From contig NZ_CP163443.1 of NCBI RefSeq assembly GCF_041053055.1, positions 4,447,001-4,511,000 of the forward strand: 64,000 nt of DNA. The letters are read 5' to 3'. Each line of letters opens with the position of its first letter. The first letter of the stretch is position 1. Under the pieces are notes generated by a model, which worked only from the letters and a program-made list of their open reading frames with translations, did no database searches and was not told the origin of the DNA. This document shows, piece by piece, positions 1-8,704 of the stretch. Both the position numbers and the translations under genes were made by a program. The DNA comes from Streptomyces sp. R41 (lineage in GTDB: Bacteria; Actinomycetota; Actinomycetes; Streptomycetales; Streptomycetaceae).

Positions 1-357
1 GTCCGCCGTCTGCGCACCGCCCGCCTTCAGCGTGCCCGTCGGCTTGACCGTGTCCTTCTCCAGGTCGATGACGTCGGGATTCTTGGACGCCGCCTGGACG
101 AACTTCCAGGTGATGGTGACCTCGTCGCCCACCTTCGCCTCGGCCGGCGCGGTGATCTCCACCTTCGTCGTGCCCTCGACCGGGGGGAGCCCGGAGATCG
201 AGGGCGGAACGCACTCCGTCTTGTACGCCACCTCGGCGGCCTGCGCCGGGGCCGCGGCCACACCCAGCAGGATGCCCGCGCCGCCGAGCATCAGCGCGAC
301 CCCGGCCGCGCTCACTCTGCGTCCGGCCGTCGGTACCACTCTCCGTTGCGTGCTCAC
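1..357 (-). CDS. Secreted protein, N-terminal part (cut by window edge)
   Basis: Only the first ~119 codons are present; the gene runs off the left edge. Translation starts at GTG 357, whose GTGA overlaps the stop of the upstream gene, so it is translationally coupled as the last visible gene of a four-gene minus-strand cluster. The N-terminus has several Arg, then a hydrophobic core and an AxA cleavage site (around APAQAAE, residue ~40), so it is exported. The mature part starts AEVAYKTECVPPSISGLPP and resembles the mature start of the LPQTG protein at 2492-3196 (short Cys-containing opening, beta-rich body), suggesting a duplicated pair. Function is unknown; the context is cell surface. Confidence 0.75.
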   Translation of the reverse strand, partial: MSTQRRVVPTAGRRVSAAGVALMLGGAGILLGVAAAPAQAAEVAYKTECVPPSISGLPPVEGTTKVEITAPAEAKVGDEVTITWKFVQAASKNPDVIDLEKDTVKPTGTLKAGGAQTAD

Positions 358-1448
358 GTATTTCCCTTCGTCGTCGGGCTGTTCTCTTGCGGTGCGGAGA
401 GCTGACCGTTCGCCGTGGTGCCCGGATCGCTGTCCGGCGTGAACCACGGCAGGGCCGGGGTCGTGGAGGTCTTCGACGACACCGGCGCGGGGGCCGGTGG
501 CGGGCTCGACTTCGGTATGCGGAAGGAAAGTTCGGGCAGGCGCAGACCCCGGTGCCGACCCCCGCGCCCGTTCGACCTGCGCGGCCGCACCCGGTCCACC
601 ACGGCCATCCCGATGCGGAACACCGCCCCAGGTACGACCACGCAGAGCAGGATCCAGAAGAGGGTCACGCCCCAGGGGCGGCCCACGCCCCACGGCTGCT
701 CGGCGAGCACCTTTCCGCCGTACTTCAGGGAGACGGTGTAGTCGCCGTGCGCACCGGCGGACAGTTCGACCGGGAGTGTGATCTGCGCCTTCCTGCCGGG
801 CGCGATCGTGCCGCGCCATTGCTGTTCCTCCCACTGCGGGGCGAACACCCCGTGGGAGGTGCCGACCTGGAAGACCGGGTTCTTCACGGGGGCGGTGCCG
901 ACGTTGCCGACGGTGAAGACGAGCTTGCGGGAGGGGGGTGAGCCGAACCAGGTGAGCAGGCCGCTCGACCCGTCGAGCCGGGTGTCCGTCAGCACCGAGA
1001 GCCGGCCGCCGCTCTCCTCCTTCGGCAGCGGCTCGACCGAGTGTCCGGCCACCATGAAGATGGCGTCGGCGTCCGCCTTCTCCCCCGTGACCGTGGCGAC
1101 GTGCACCACGCACGGACACGGCTTGGGCGGCTCGGTGACCGGCAGCCGCTTGCTGAAGTTGCCCTTCGCGTCGGTGGTGACGGCCCGGCCGTCGGCGTTG
1201 GCACAGGAGTTGGTGCCGCCGATCACGCCCCGGGACGGCACGGACTGCCCGCAGATCAGCATCATCAGCAAGGTCTTGGGCCGCCATCCGCTGCCGGTCA
1301 CCGTGATCGAACCACCCGTCCCCGCCTGGGACTCGGACAGCTTCACACTCGGTTTCCCGTCGGCGGACACAGCGGCCGTCCCCGCCAGCGGGACCAGGAC
1401 GAGCGCGAGCACCGCCCCCAGCGCCGCCATCCGCACCTTGACGCTCAC
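354..1448 (-). CDS. Exported membrane-anchored protein, neocarzinostatin-like domain
   Basis: 364 residues: signal peptide (1-29), a beta-sandwich region containing VTGSGW and a conserved-looking Cys set (CGQ, SCAN, CPCVVHV), then a DUF11-like beta region, one transmembrane helix near residues 265-290 (VTLFWILLCVVVPGAVF) and a basic Ser/Pro-rich cytoplasmic tail. The G-x-G-W and Cys pattern recalls the neocarzinostatin-type fold of Streptomyces surface proteins; that assignment is inference. The start ATG overlaps the upstream stop by 4 bp (1445-1448), and its own stop overlaps the next gene. Likely an accessory of a surface complex together with the DUF916-like and LPQTG proteins beside it. 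Confidence 0.8.
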   Translation of the reverse strand: MSVKVRMAALGAVLALVLVPLAGTAAVSADGKPSVKLSESQAGTGGSITVTGSGWRPKTLLMMLICGQSVPSRGVIGGTNSCANADGRAVTTDAKGNFSKRLPVTEPPKPCPCVVHVATVTGEKADADAIFMVAGHSVEPLPKEESGGRLSVLTDTRLDGSSGLLTWFGSPPSRKLVFTVGNVGTAPVKNPVFQVGTSHGVFAPQWEEQQWRGTIAPGRKAQITLPVELSAGAHGDYTVSLKYGGKVLAEQPWGVGRPWGVTLFWILLCVVVPGAVFRIGMAVVDRVRPRRSNGRGGRHRGLRLPELSFRIPKSSPPPAPAPVSSKTSTTPALPWFTPDSDPGTTANGQLSAPQENSPTTKGNT

Positions 1449-2410
1449 GACACCGCTCCCGTCAACTCGACTTCCGTACGCGGCTCTTCCTCACGCGCCT
1501 CGCCGCCCGGCCCACGACGCCTGTGTCGCCGCACGACCAGCCAGGCACCCACCACCGCCACGAGTCCGCACCCGGCCCCGGCGACCGCGCCCCACGGCAC
1601 GAAGCGCGCCGACGCGGAAGCCGTGTCGCGCGCCCCGCCCGCCGCCGTCACCGTCAGCCGCACGTCGACCGCGTCCAGCGCCGGGGTGTCCGGCCACGGC
1701 TCGCTGAGCGTGACGCGGCGGCCCGGCAGGAGTTCGAGGGGCAGAGTGCGCGGGGCGCGGTCGAGGAGCTCGCCGAAGACGCCGTCGGCGTGCACCGCGA
1801 GTCTCGGGGTGAGGACGGTGGTGCCTCGGTTGACCAGCTCGTACAAGATCCGGTCGGCGTGCACGGCGACGTGCTCGACGGTGAGCGCCGACAACGTCGG
1901 TCCATTCACCCGCAGTTGGACCCGGGCCGCCGAGGACCGCCCACCGCCGCTCGCGACGATCGCACCGGGGTGGTCCCCGGGCGCCGCGCCCGCCGGGACG
2001 CTCAGGGTGAACGGCACATCGGCGCGAGTGTGCGCGGGAACCCGTACGGACAGCTCGCGCACCGCCGTCCGGCGGCCGTCCGTCTCCCGCGCGAAGCCGA
2101 TCCACGCGCCCGTGTCCGTCGACCTCTTCCGTACGGTGAAGCCGCCGCCCTTGGTGTTGTCGGCGTCCGCGCCGCGCAGCCGCACGGTGAGCGGCTTCGC
2201 GCCCGGGTTGAGCACCGACACGGCGTCCTGCAGGACCGTGCCGGGCGCGCCCTCCGCGTAGACGTACGGCCGCCCGTCCGCCGTATCCGCTGTACTCGCG
2301 GACGGCACGACGGACCAGCCGTCGTCGGCCAGGGCCAGGGGCACCGGTACCGTGATCGACAACACCAAGGTCAGGCCCAGCACGCGGGCAGCGGAGAGTG
2401 CGTACGGCAT
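1445..2410 (-). CDS. DUF916-like secreted membrane protein
   Basis: 321 residues. Signal peptide (1-28, ending LALADDG), then a domain with 'WSVVPS', 'LNPGAKPLTVRLRGADA' and 'PGDHPGAIVAS', the hallmarks of the DUF916 / WxL-associated peptidoglycan-binding family. A C-terminal helix (VAGAGCGLVAVVGAWLVV) is followed by RRHRRR, so the protein is anchored with most of its mass outside. In Firmicutes, DUF916 proteins sit next to WxL and LPXTG genes and tie surface proteins to the wall. Here an LPQTG protein lies just upstream, a comparable arrangement. Translation is coupled to the next gene by an ATGA overlap. Confidence 0.8.
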   Translation of the reverse strand: MPYALSAARVLGLTLVLSITVPVPLALADDGWSVVPSASTADTADGRPYVYAEGAPGTVLQDAVSVLNPGAKPLTVRLRGADADNTKGGGFTVRKRSTDTGAWIGFARETDGRRTAVRELSVRVPAHTRADVPFTLSVPAGAAPGDHPGAIVASGGGRSSAARVQLRVNGPTLSALTVEHVAVHADRILYELVNRGTTVLTPRLAVHADGVFGELLDRAPRTLPLELLPGRRVTLSEPWPDTPALDAVDVRLTVTAAGGARDTASASARFVPWGAVAGAGCGLVAVVGAWLVVRRHRRRGPGGEAREEEPRTEVELTGAVS

Positions 2411-2491
2411 CGAGCGGCTCCCATGTACAGGGGCGGCGCGCAGCGCCTCATTGAGGGGCGGTGGTCGACAGGCGGGTGGGCGCAGCAGACT

Positions 2492-3196
2492 TCAGCGGCG
2501 TACCGCCTGATGCCTCCGCGTCAGCCACAGCACGCCCGCCGCACCCGCCAGCAGCACCGTGCCGCCGAGCGTGCCGAGGGCGATCGCCGAGTCCTCGGGG
2601 CCGGTCTGCGGAAGCTCGCCGCCGGAGTCGGAGCCGGTCTGGGTCTGGCCGGAACTCGACGATCCCGAACCGCCGCTCGCGGCCGTGACATCGAGGGTCA
2701 GCGAGGGCTTCGGGTTGTTCGAGGGCGTGCACGTGGTCGTCGTGCCGAGCGCCTTGATGGTGAGCACGCCTGCGGTGAAGGTGACCTTGCCGGTCTTCTT
2801 CGGCGTGTACGTACCGCTCAAGTCGCTGATTTTGATGGGGGTGTTGGCGGGGATCGCGGCGGCGTTGGCCGGGCCGCTCACGGGCACCGAACCGCTGTCC
2901 GCGCCGCCCAGCTTGATCACGGCGCTCGGCTTCATCGCGCCCTTGCCCAGCTCCACCGGACTGGACGAGACGCCCTTCTGCCAGGACATGGTGAGCTTGT
3001 AGCCGCTGCCACTCTTGACGCTCTTGATGTCGATCGGTGAGACGGCGCTCTTGTCCCCGATCGGCGTCTTGCACTGGTAGTTGACGTCCACCACGTCGGC
3101 CTGGGCGGCGGGGGCGGCCATCAGCACCGCCGAGCCGGCCAGGGCCGCGGCGAACGCGAGCGCGGCGGTTCGTTTCTGGTACGTCCGGTACGACAC
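2492..3196 (-). CDS. LPQTG-type wall-anchored surface protein
   Basis: 234 residues: signal peptide (about 1-33, AQADVVD), a beta-rich body with 'GTYTPKKTGKVTFTAG', a Ser/Gly linker, then ELPQTG at residues 194-199, a hydrophobic segment and the tail TRRHQAVRR. Sorting motif, hydrophobic stretch and positive tail form a textbook sortase signal. Streptomyces chaplins usually carry LAXTG for class E sortases, so LPQTG is worth noting; no sortase gene is in the window. It is the first gene of the cluster, 81 bp ahead of the DUF916-like gene. Substrate or ligand unknown. Confidence 0.85.
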   Translation of the reverse strand: MSYRTYQKRTAALAFAAALAGSAVLMAAPAAQADVVDVNYQCKTPIGDKSAVSPIDIKSVKSGSGYKLTMSWQKGVSSSPVELGKGAMKPSAVIKLGGADSGSVPVSGPANAAAIPANTPIKISDLSGTYTPKKTGKVTFTAGVLTIKALGTTTTCTPSNNPKPSLTLDVTAASGGSGSSSSGQTQTGSDSGGELPQTGPEDSAIALGTLGGTVLLAGAAGVLWLTRRHQAVRR

Positions 3197-3286
3197 CTCG
3201 AAGTCCCCTCGTCGCCGAAATTTACTGACGGCACATCAGATTGGGCGCTCAAAGTACGCCCGGGGTCTTGTGGAGGGAAGACAAAG

Positions 3287-3318
3287 TGCGCGCCGGATCT
3301 GAGGAGATCCGGCGCGCA
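3287..3318 (-). terminator. Perfect 14-bp hairpin terminator
   Basis: Arms 3287-3300 and 3305-3318 are perfect inverted complements around a 4-base loop. It lies 50 bp past the prsI stop and before the start of the LPQTG gene, so it should end the prsI transcript and separate it from the surface cluster. No U-tract follows, as is usual in streptomycetes. Confidence 0.75.
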
Positions 3319-3369
3319 TACGGCGACGTACGAAGAGGGGTTCGAACCCTGGGTAACCCCAGATGACGG

Positions 3370-3915
3370 TTAGGCGGGCGCCCCGAGCTCCGCCCACACG
3401 GTCTTGCCCGCGACCCCCGGAGTCCGCACGACCCCCCAGTCGAGACACAGCCGCTGCACGATGAACATCCCGTGGCCGCCGGGGCGTCCCGCGCGGTGCG
3501 GGGTGCGCGGGGCGGGCTGGCCGGTGCCCCGGTCGGAGACCTCGACGCGCAGCACCTTGCTGTCGCAGGCGATCCAGAGCTCGTCCGGGCCCTCGGCGTG
3601 CAGACAGGCATTGGTGACGAGCTCGGAGACGACCAGCAGGACATCCTCGGCGGCGGCCCGCCGGTCGGCGCTCGCTGCGGGCAGCCAGCCCCACGCGTAC
3701 AGCGCCTGACGGGCGAAGTCGCGGGCGAGCGGCACGACGCCGCTCTCGCCGTCGAAGCTCAGCCTGCGGGCCTGACGACCGGCGGAGGGGACGGTCACGC
3801 CGCCCCGGGACGCGCCGTCTCCGGGCGTCACGCCGTCTCCGGACGCCCCGGAAGCGCCGCCGTCGCCCGACTCCGGGCCGCGGTCGCCCGGCGAGTAAGG
3901 CCGGGTGGTGCTCAT
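3370..3915 (-). CDS. prsI: Anti-sigma factor, HATPase-type serine kinase (PrsI-like)
   Basis: 181 residues. After a disordered Gly/Pro N-terminus (1-45) comes a GHKL ATPase domain of the SpoIIAB/RsbW type: N-box VSELVTNACLH, the ADP-binding motif VEVSDRGTGQP and a G-box-like GGHGMFIVQRL. Such proteins bind a sigma factor and phosphorylate an STAS antagonist. The STAS gene and a SigB-family sigma gene follow immediately, matching the sigI-arsI-prsI locus of S. coelicolor, where PrsI is the anti-sigma factor for SigI (published partner-switching system). The symbol rests on this synteny and domain content. Transcribed away from sigI on the minus strand, ending in the 3287 hairpin. Confidence 0.85.
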   Translation of the reverse strand: MSTTRPYSPGDRGPESGDGGASGASGDGVTPGDGASRGGVTVPSAGRQARRLSFDGESGVVPLARDFARQALYAWGWLPAASADRRAAAEDVLLVVSELVTNACLHAEGPDELWIACDSKVLRVEVSDRGTGQPAPRTPHRAGRPGGHGMFIVQRLCLDWGVVRTPGVAGKTVWAELGAPA

Positions 3916-4159
3916 CAGCGCTTCACCTCACCGATTCACCGGTTCACGATTCAAGACTCAGTACTCAGTACGTAGGGATCAACGGCGCGTTCGCCGCTTG
4001 GGCTGTCGACATATGCGGTGCCGACGTGTTCAGGATGTCTCCTGCCCGACCGAACCGTCCGAACACCCACTTATTCGGCACAGAAGATGTGACGCAAGTA
4101 ACCTGGCGATCACACAGGGGCAACTGAGTCATGACTTCGACGTCGTCGGGCCGGGCGGG

Positions 4160-4528
4160 TCAGTCGGCCAAGGCCGCGTCGAGCGTCTCGTGGACGGTGA
4201 AGACGGCCTCCGCCCCGGTGATCTCGAAGACCCGGGCCACCACCGGCTGCATCCCGGCCAGATGGACCCCGCCCCCCGCGGCCTCGGCCTTCAGCCGGGC
4301 GCCGAGCAGCACATTGAGCCCGGTGGAATCACAGAATTCGAGGCGTGAGCAGTCGACGACCAGGCGGGCGTACCCCTTTTCGAGGCAGCTCTCGAGTGGC
4401 GCACGCAACAAATCGGCCGTGTAGTGATCCAACTCACCCGCGGGGGTCACGACGGCGCTTGAGCCCTCTTCCCGCACCTCGACAAGAAGCCGGCCCGACT
4501 GTGCGCTGCCGACCGTCCCGCGGTCCAT
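4160..4528 (-). CDS. arsI: STAS anti-anti-sigma factor (ArsI-like)
   Basis: 122 residues, single STAS domain. The motif LEFCDSTGLNVLL contains the Ser that the partner kinase phosphorylates in SpoIIAA/RsbV proteins, followed by the typical 'AGGGVHLAGMQPVVARVFEITG' helix-strand pattern. By family knowledge the unphosphorylated form binds the anti-sigma factor and frees the sigma factor. It is on the same strand as the prsI-like gene, 244 bp upstream of it, and divergent from the sigma gene with 250 bp between them, so both may share a control region. No clear sigma-B-type promoter could be fixed there. Confidence 0.88.
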   Translation of the reverse strand: MDRGTVGSAQSGRLLVEVREEGSSAVVTPAGELDHYTADLLRAPLESCLEKGYARLVVDCSRLEFCDSTGLNVLLGARLKAEAAGGGVHLAGMQPVVARVFEITGAEAVFTVHETLDAALAD

Positions 4529-4778
4529 GCCGTCTCTCTCCCGAGCGTCGCGACTGCTGATGTACGCACTCGCACACTACGCCTTCCTCACACTCCCTGA
4601 CACCCGAACAACCCCCTGAAAGCGGACATTTCGCAACGAAACGCACTTGCGGCGACCTCGCGAAAGCGGGTAGGGCTAGTAGAGACAGCTATTCGACACG
4701 GCCGGCTTTGGAGGCGCCGCACACCGCAGTGCACGAATTGGCATCGGCGGCCATATGCCGAGAACGATGGAGGACATC

Positions 4779-5690
4779 ATGTCACCCCGGCTCGACGCAT
4801 CGCAGACCCAGACGGCGACGTCGACACCCTCTCTGGAACGCCCGGAGCACCTCGACGACGCCGATGGAACCAGCGGATTCGACGGACTCGCCGGACTTCC
4901 GGAGATCCCCCCGTACGACGAGGTGGGACCGGTGGACGCGCGGGCCCTGTCCAAGACACTCTTCGAGCGGCTGGAGTCCCTCGAAGAAGGCACGCACGAG
5001 TACTCGTACGTCCGCAACACGCTCGTCGAACTCAACCTCGCGCTGGTCAAGTTCGCCGCCTCCCGCTTCCGCTCCCGCAGCGAGCCGATGGAGGACATCA
5101 TCCAGGTCGGCACGATCGGCCTGATCAAGGCGATCGACCGCTTCGAGCTGAGCCGCGGCGTCGAGTTCCCCACCTTCGCGATGCCGACCATCGTCGGCGA
5201 GATCAAGCGCTTCTTCCGCGACACCTCGTGGTCGGTACGCGTACCGCGCAGGCTGCAGGAGCTCCGTCTCGACCTGGCCAAGGCGGGCGACGAACTCGCC
5301 CAGCAACTCGATCGCGCTCCGACGGTGGGAGAGCTGGCGGAGCGCCTCGGCCTCAGCAACGACGAGGTCGTCGAGGGCATGGCCGCCTCGAACGCCTACA
5401 CGGCCAGTTCGCTCGACGCCCAGCCCGAGGAGGACGACTCCGAGGGCGCGCTCGCGGACCGCATCGGCTACGAGGACCACGGACTCGAAGGCATCGAGTA
5501 CGTGGAGTCCCTGAAGCCGCTGATAGCCGAACTCCCGCCGCGTGACCGCCAGATCCTCTCGCTGCGCTTCGTCGCCAATATGACCCAGTCCGAGATCGGC
5601 GACGAACTCGGCATCTCCCAGATGCATGTCTCCCGGCTGCTGTCGCGCACGTTGGTGCGGCTGCGGAAGGGGCTGACGATCGAGGACTGA
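4779..5690 (+). CDS. sigI: SigB-family alternative sigma factor (SigI-like)
   Basis: 303 residues. I chose ATG 4779 because GGAGG sits 5 bases upstream; the in-frame ATG at 4755 lacks such a site. Region 2 includes LVKFAASRFRSR and DIIQVGTIGLIKAIDRFEL, region 3 VEFPTFAMPTIVGEIKRFFR, and region 4 LPPRDRQILSLRF...MTQSEIGDELGISQMHVSRLL, the standard group-3 SigB/SigF architecture at normal length. Neighbouring anti-sigma and anti-anti-sigma genes identify the partner-switch module. In S. coelicolor SigI responds to stress; the trigger here is not visible. A 14-bp hairpin follows the stop. Confidence 0.9.
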   Translation: MSPRLDASQTQTATSTPSLERPEHLDDADGTSGFDGLAGLPEIPPYDEVGPVDARALSKTLFERLESLEEGTHEYSYVRNTLVELNLALVKFAASRFRSRSEPMEDIIQVGTIGLIKAIDRFELSRGVEFPTFAMPTIVGEIKRFFRDTSWSVRVPRRLQELRLDLAKAGDELAQQLDRAPTVGELAERLGLSNDEVVEGMAASNAYTASSLDAQPEEDDSEGALADRIGYEDHGLEGIEYVESLKPLIAELPPRDRQILSLRFVANMTQSEIGDELGISQMHVSRLLSRTLVRLRKGLTIED

Positions 5691-5708
5691 CGCCTCGCAG
5701 TCGTCCTG

Positions 5709-5745
5709 TGCGCCCGGTGCCCCAAGTAAGAGGGCGCCGGGCGCA
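5709..5745 (+). terminator. Terminator hairpin after sigI
   Basis: Arms 5709-5722 and 5732-5745 pair over 14 positions with one G-U pair and a 9-base loop. It starts 18 bp after the sigI stop and insulates the next gene. Confidence 0.75.
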
Positions 5746-5888
5746 GTTACAGCTTGGCATCGGGCTGGGTTACCCACGGGAACCCCTTTCCCCAAAGGTT
5801 CACCTCCATCACTATGGGCACCCCCCATACCCGCCGGTAGGTCAGGGCTACGGCGGGCTGAGCACCGGGGATGCGAGGAGGCACGGGA

Positions 5889-7478
5889 ATGGCTGGGGCC
5901 GGCCGGACCGACGCTGAGGACGACGGGGACGGGTACGAGGGCGGGTACGAAGCCGGCGCCGAGGGCGGCGGCATGTTCGCCACCGTCTCGGACGCGCGGC
6001 TCACCGAACTGCTGCGCGCCGAGACCGCGACCGCGTATCCGGCGCTGCGCGAACTGCGCCTGCGCCACCGGCCCGCGGTCCTCTCCTACGCCCGTCTGTG
6101 CACGGTGGGCGAGTCCGCCGCCCGGCAGCTCACGGCCCAGGCGTTCGCCCTCGCGGCCCGCGACACGGCACGCGGTATCGAACCCCGGGGGCCCTGGCGC
6201 CATCAGCTGCTGCTCCTGGCGGGGCGGGTGGCCGCGTCCTGGGCCGTGGACGAGCGCGGGAGCCGCCTCGACCCCGGTCTGCTCGTCCACCTCCGCGAGG
6301 CGGGCCCGGACGGACCCGTGCCGCCGATGCTCGACGCGTTCCAGGCGCTGCCGACCCGCGTCCAGGGACTCGTCTGGTACGGCGTCGTCGACGAGGAGCC
6401 CGACGCCAGGACCGCGACGCTCCTCGGGGCCACGCCCCCGGACGTGACGTACGGCAAGGAGCCCGCGTTCCAGACGCTGCGCCAGGCCTGCCTCAAGACC
6501 CGCCTCGCCCGCTCCGGCAACCCCCGCTGCCAGGATTTCCGCCGGCTGATCGAGGAAGCCGCACACCCCGAGAACCCGCGCTACAGCGCCGACTTGCAGG
6601 CCCACATGGCGCACTGCGCGCACTGCGCCGCCGGATACGAGGAGCTGGGCGCCCTGCGGGACACCCCGCGCGAGGCGCTGGCGGACGGGCTGCTGCCGTG
6701 GGGCGGGGCGGCGTACGTGATGGGTGGAGCGGGCGGGACACCAACTCGCTCGAAGACACAGGCTGGTTGGGCCTGGCTGCCCTCCCGGCGCCTCGTCCTC
6801 GCCTCGGCCGCGCTCGGCGTCGCGGTGGCGCCGCTGCTGCTGTTCCTGCTGACGTCGGGCGGATCGGAGCATACGGAGACGGCCGGTTCGGTACGGACTC
6901 CTCAGGCACCGCCTCCGGTGACGGTGACCGCGACGGTTTCGCTGACTCCGTCCCCGTCACCGTCCCCCACGCACACCACCAAGTCGCCGAAGCCCACGCC
7001 CACTCCGAAGCCTTCGAAGTCGCCTTCCAAGACGCCCAAGCCCTCTCCCACGCACGCCGCCTCCCATCCCCCGAACGGCACCTTCGCCCAGGTGGTGAAC
7101 GACGACTCGGGCCTGTGCCTGGACATCCGCGACGGCGACATCGACCAGGGCACGGACGTCGTCGCGGCCCGTTGCACCTCGTCCCGCACCCAGATGTGGC
7201 GCGTCGACACCGACCGCGGCGTCCTTCAGTCGTACGCCGACCCCGACTTCTGCCTCGACAGCCGCGGCTCCACGGACAGGGGTGTCGGCATCTGGGACTG
7301 CCAATCGGTCTACGGCCGCAACGGGATGAACCTCCGCTTCACGGTGGACGGCAACGGCGTGATCCGCCCGGGCATCGCCCCGGACCACGCCGTCACGCCG
7401 TACGGCGACGGTCTTGTGCTGTCCCCGGATCAGGGGCAGGACGACCAGCGGTGGCGGGCCGGTGCCGCCGCCGCGTGA
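5889..7478 (+). CDS. Sigma-like / zinc anti-sigma-like membrane protein with ricin B lectin domain
   Basis: 529 residues from ATG 5889, chosen over ATG 5871 because GAGGAGG (5875-5881) is correctly spaced. Residues ~20-100 resemble sigma-70 region 2 (RHRPAVLSYARL, AARQLTAQAFALA), ~140-210 a degenerate region 4, and ~235-245 contain HMAHCAHC, the H-x3-C-x2-C motif of zinc anti-sigma domains. A transmembrane helix follows (LVLASAALGVAVAPLLLFLL), then a Thr/Pro/Lys wall-spanning linker and a C-terminal ricin-type beta-trefoil (GLCLDIRDGD, QMWRVDTDRG, FCLDSRGS, DDQRWR). The layout suggests an external carbohydrate sensor joined to an intracellular sigma/anti-sigma module; whether the sigma part binds DNA is unknown. 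Confidence 0.82.
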   Translation: MAGAGRTDAEDDGDGYEGGYEAGAEGGGMFATVSDARLTELLRAETATAYPALRELRLRHRPAVLSYARLCTVGESAARQLTAQAFALAARDTARGIEPRGPWRHQLLLLAGRVAASWAVDERGSRLDPGLLVHLREAGPDGPVPPMLDAFQALPTRVQGLVWYGVVDEEPDARTATLLGATPPDVTYGKEPAFQTLRQACLKTRLARSGNPRCQDFRRLIEEAAHPENPRYSADLQAHMAHCAHCAAGYEELGALRDTPREALADGLLPWGGAAYVMGGAGGTPTRSKTQAGWAWLPSRRLVLASAALGVAVAPLLLFLLTSGGSEHTETAGSVRTPQAPPPVTVTATVSLTPSPSPSPTHTTKSPKPTPTPKPSKSPSKTPKPSPTHAASHPPNGTFAQVVNDDSGLCLDIRDGDIDQGTDVVAARCTSSRTQMWRVDTDRGVLQSYADPDFCLDSRGSTDRGVGIWDCQSVYGRNGMNLRFTVDGNGVIRPGIAPDHAVTPYGDGLVLSPDQGQDDQRWRAGAAAA

Positions 7479-7493
7479 CCGGGGCCACGGCCT

Positions 7494-8669
7494 CTATGCG
7501 ACGGGAGCCCCGCGCCGCCAGACCTCCGACACGAGCGGTACGCCCGGCCGGTACGCCAGGTGCACATGGCTCGGGGCGTCGAGGAAGGCCAGGTCGGCGT
7601 AGGTGCCGGGCGTCAGACGGCCGATGTCGTCACGGCGCAGAGCCGCCGCGCCGCCCGCCGTGGCGGACCAGAGGGCCTCGTCGGGCGTCATCCTCATGTC
7701 CCGCACCGCCAGCGCGATGCAGAACGGGACCGACGAGGTGAAGGACGAACCCGGGTTGCAGTCCGTGGAGAGGGCGACGGTGACACCCGCGTCGAGCAGG
7801 CGACGGGCGTCCGGCCACTCGGCGCGGGTGGAGAACTCGGCGCCGGGGAGCAGCGTCGCGACGGTGTTGCCGCCGGCCAGCGCGTCCACGTCCGCGTCCG
7901 TCAGGTGGGTGCAGTGGTCGGCGCTGGCCGCGTCCAGTTCGACGGCGAGCTGGACGCCGGGGCCGTACGAGAGCTGGTTGGCGTGGACGCGCGGGTGCAG
8001 GCCCTTGGCCTTGCCCGCCGTGAGGATCGCGCGGGCCTGGTCGCCGTCGAAGGCGCCCTTCTCGCAGAAGACGTCGACCCAACGGGCGTACGGGGCACAG
8101 GCGTCGAGCATCTCGCCGGTCACCAGGGCCACATACGCGGCGGGGTCGTCGGCGTAGTCCGGCGGGACGATGTGCGCGCCGAGGAAGGTGACCTCGTCCG
8201 TGTGCGCGGCCGCGATGCGCAGGGCCCGTGCCTCGTCCTCGACGGTGAGGCCGTAGCCCGACTTCGTCTCGAAGGTGGTGGTGCCCTGGCGCAGGGCCTC
8301 GCGGAGGTAGTGCGTGAGGTTGCGCTCCAGGTCCTCGTCGCCGGCGGCGCGGGTCGCGGCGACCGTGGTGCGGATGCCGCCCGCGGTGTAGCCGCGGCCC
8401 GACATGCGGGCGTTGAACTCCTGGGTGCGGTCGCCCGCGAAGACCAGGTGCGAGTGGGAGTCGACGAAGCCCGGGATCACCGCGCGGCCACCGGCGTCGA
8501 CGCGATTGTCAGTGGCGGGTGCTTTGCTTGATTCACCGGTCCACGCGATGCGGTCGCCGTCGATGACGACGGCCGCGTCCTGGATCAGACCGAGGGGGGA
8601 CTCGTCACCGAGGGAGGGGTCGTTGGTGACCAGACTGGCGATGTTGGTGATGACGGTCGTGCTGCTCAT
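7494..8669 (-). CDS. hutI: Imidazolonepropionase
   Basis: 391 residues, normal for HutI. It hydrolyses 4-imidazolone-5-propionate to N-formimino-L-glutamate, step three of histidine degradation, in the cytosol. The amidohydrolase metal motif [12 protein letters not shown] (residues ~77-88) and the later H-A-N-Q and S-T-D-C-N-P-G-S-S motifs, specific for HutI, are present. ATG 8669 has GAGG about 5 bases upstream. Last gene of the minus-strand hut operon, 35 bp after hutF; it converges with the lectin gene with only 15 bp between stops. Confidence 0.95.
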   Translation of the reverse strand: MSSTTVITNIASLVTNDPSLGDESPLGLIQDAAVVIDGDRIAWTGESSKAPATDNRVDAGGRAVIPGFVDSHSHLVFAGDRTQEFNARMSGRGYTAGGIRTTVAATRAAGDEDLERNLTHYLREALRQGTTTFETKSGYGLTVEDEARALRIAAAHTDEVTFLGAHIVPPDYADDPAAYVALVTGEMLDACAPYARWVDVFCEKGAFDGDQARAILTAGKAKGLHPRVHANQLSYGPGVQLAVELDAASADHCTHLTDADVDALAGGNTVATLLPGAEFSTRAEWPDARRLLDAGVTVALSTDCNPGSSFTSSVPFCIALAVRDMRMTPDEALWSATAGGAAALRRDDIGRLTPGTYADLAFLDAPSHVHLAYRPGVPLVSEVWRRGAPVA

Positions 8670-8704
8670 GGTGTCCTCGTGGGTGGCGGGACTGGGGGTT
8701 GACT

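Noticed and set aside
3330..3362. TTCGAA-centred T-arm-like palindrome near GGGGTTCGAACCC
   Set aside because: No acceptor stem, anticodon arm or D arm can be built around it, and the prsI stop is close; it is not a tRNA.
4640..4680. Sigma-B/SigI-type promoter (GGGTA-like box) before sigI
   Set aside because: Only a partial -10 match with no convincing -35 element at the right distance.
4755..4778. Earlier ATG start for sigI
   Set aside because: The site at 4779 has GGAGG at ideal spacing, and the upstream residues add nothing conserved.
4782..6872. 696-codon minus-strand open frame antisense to sigI and the lectin gene
   Set aside because: It is a GC-bias shadow: low-complexity Arg/Gly/Ala sequence with no motif, opposite two convincing genes.
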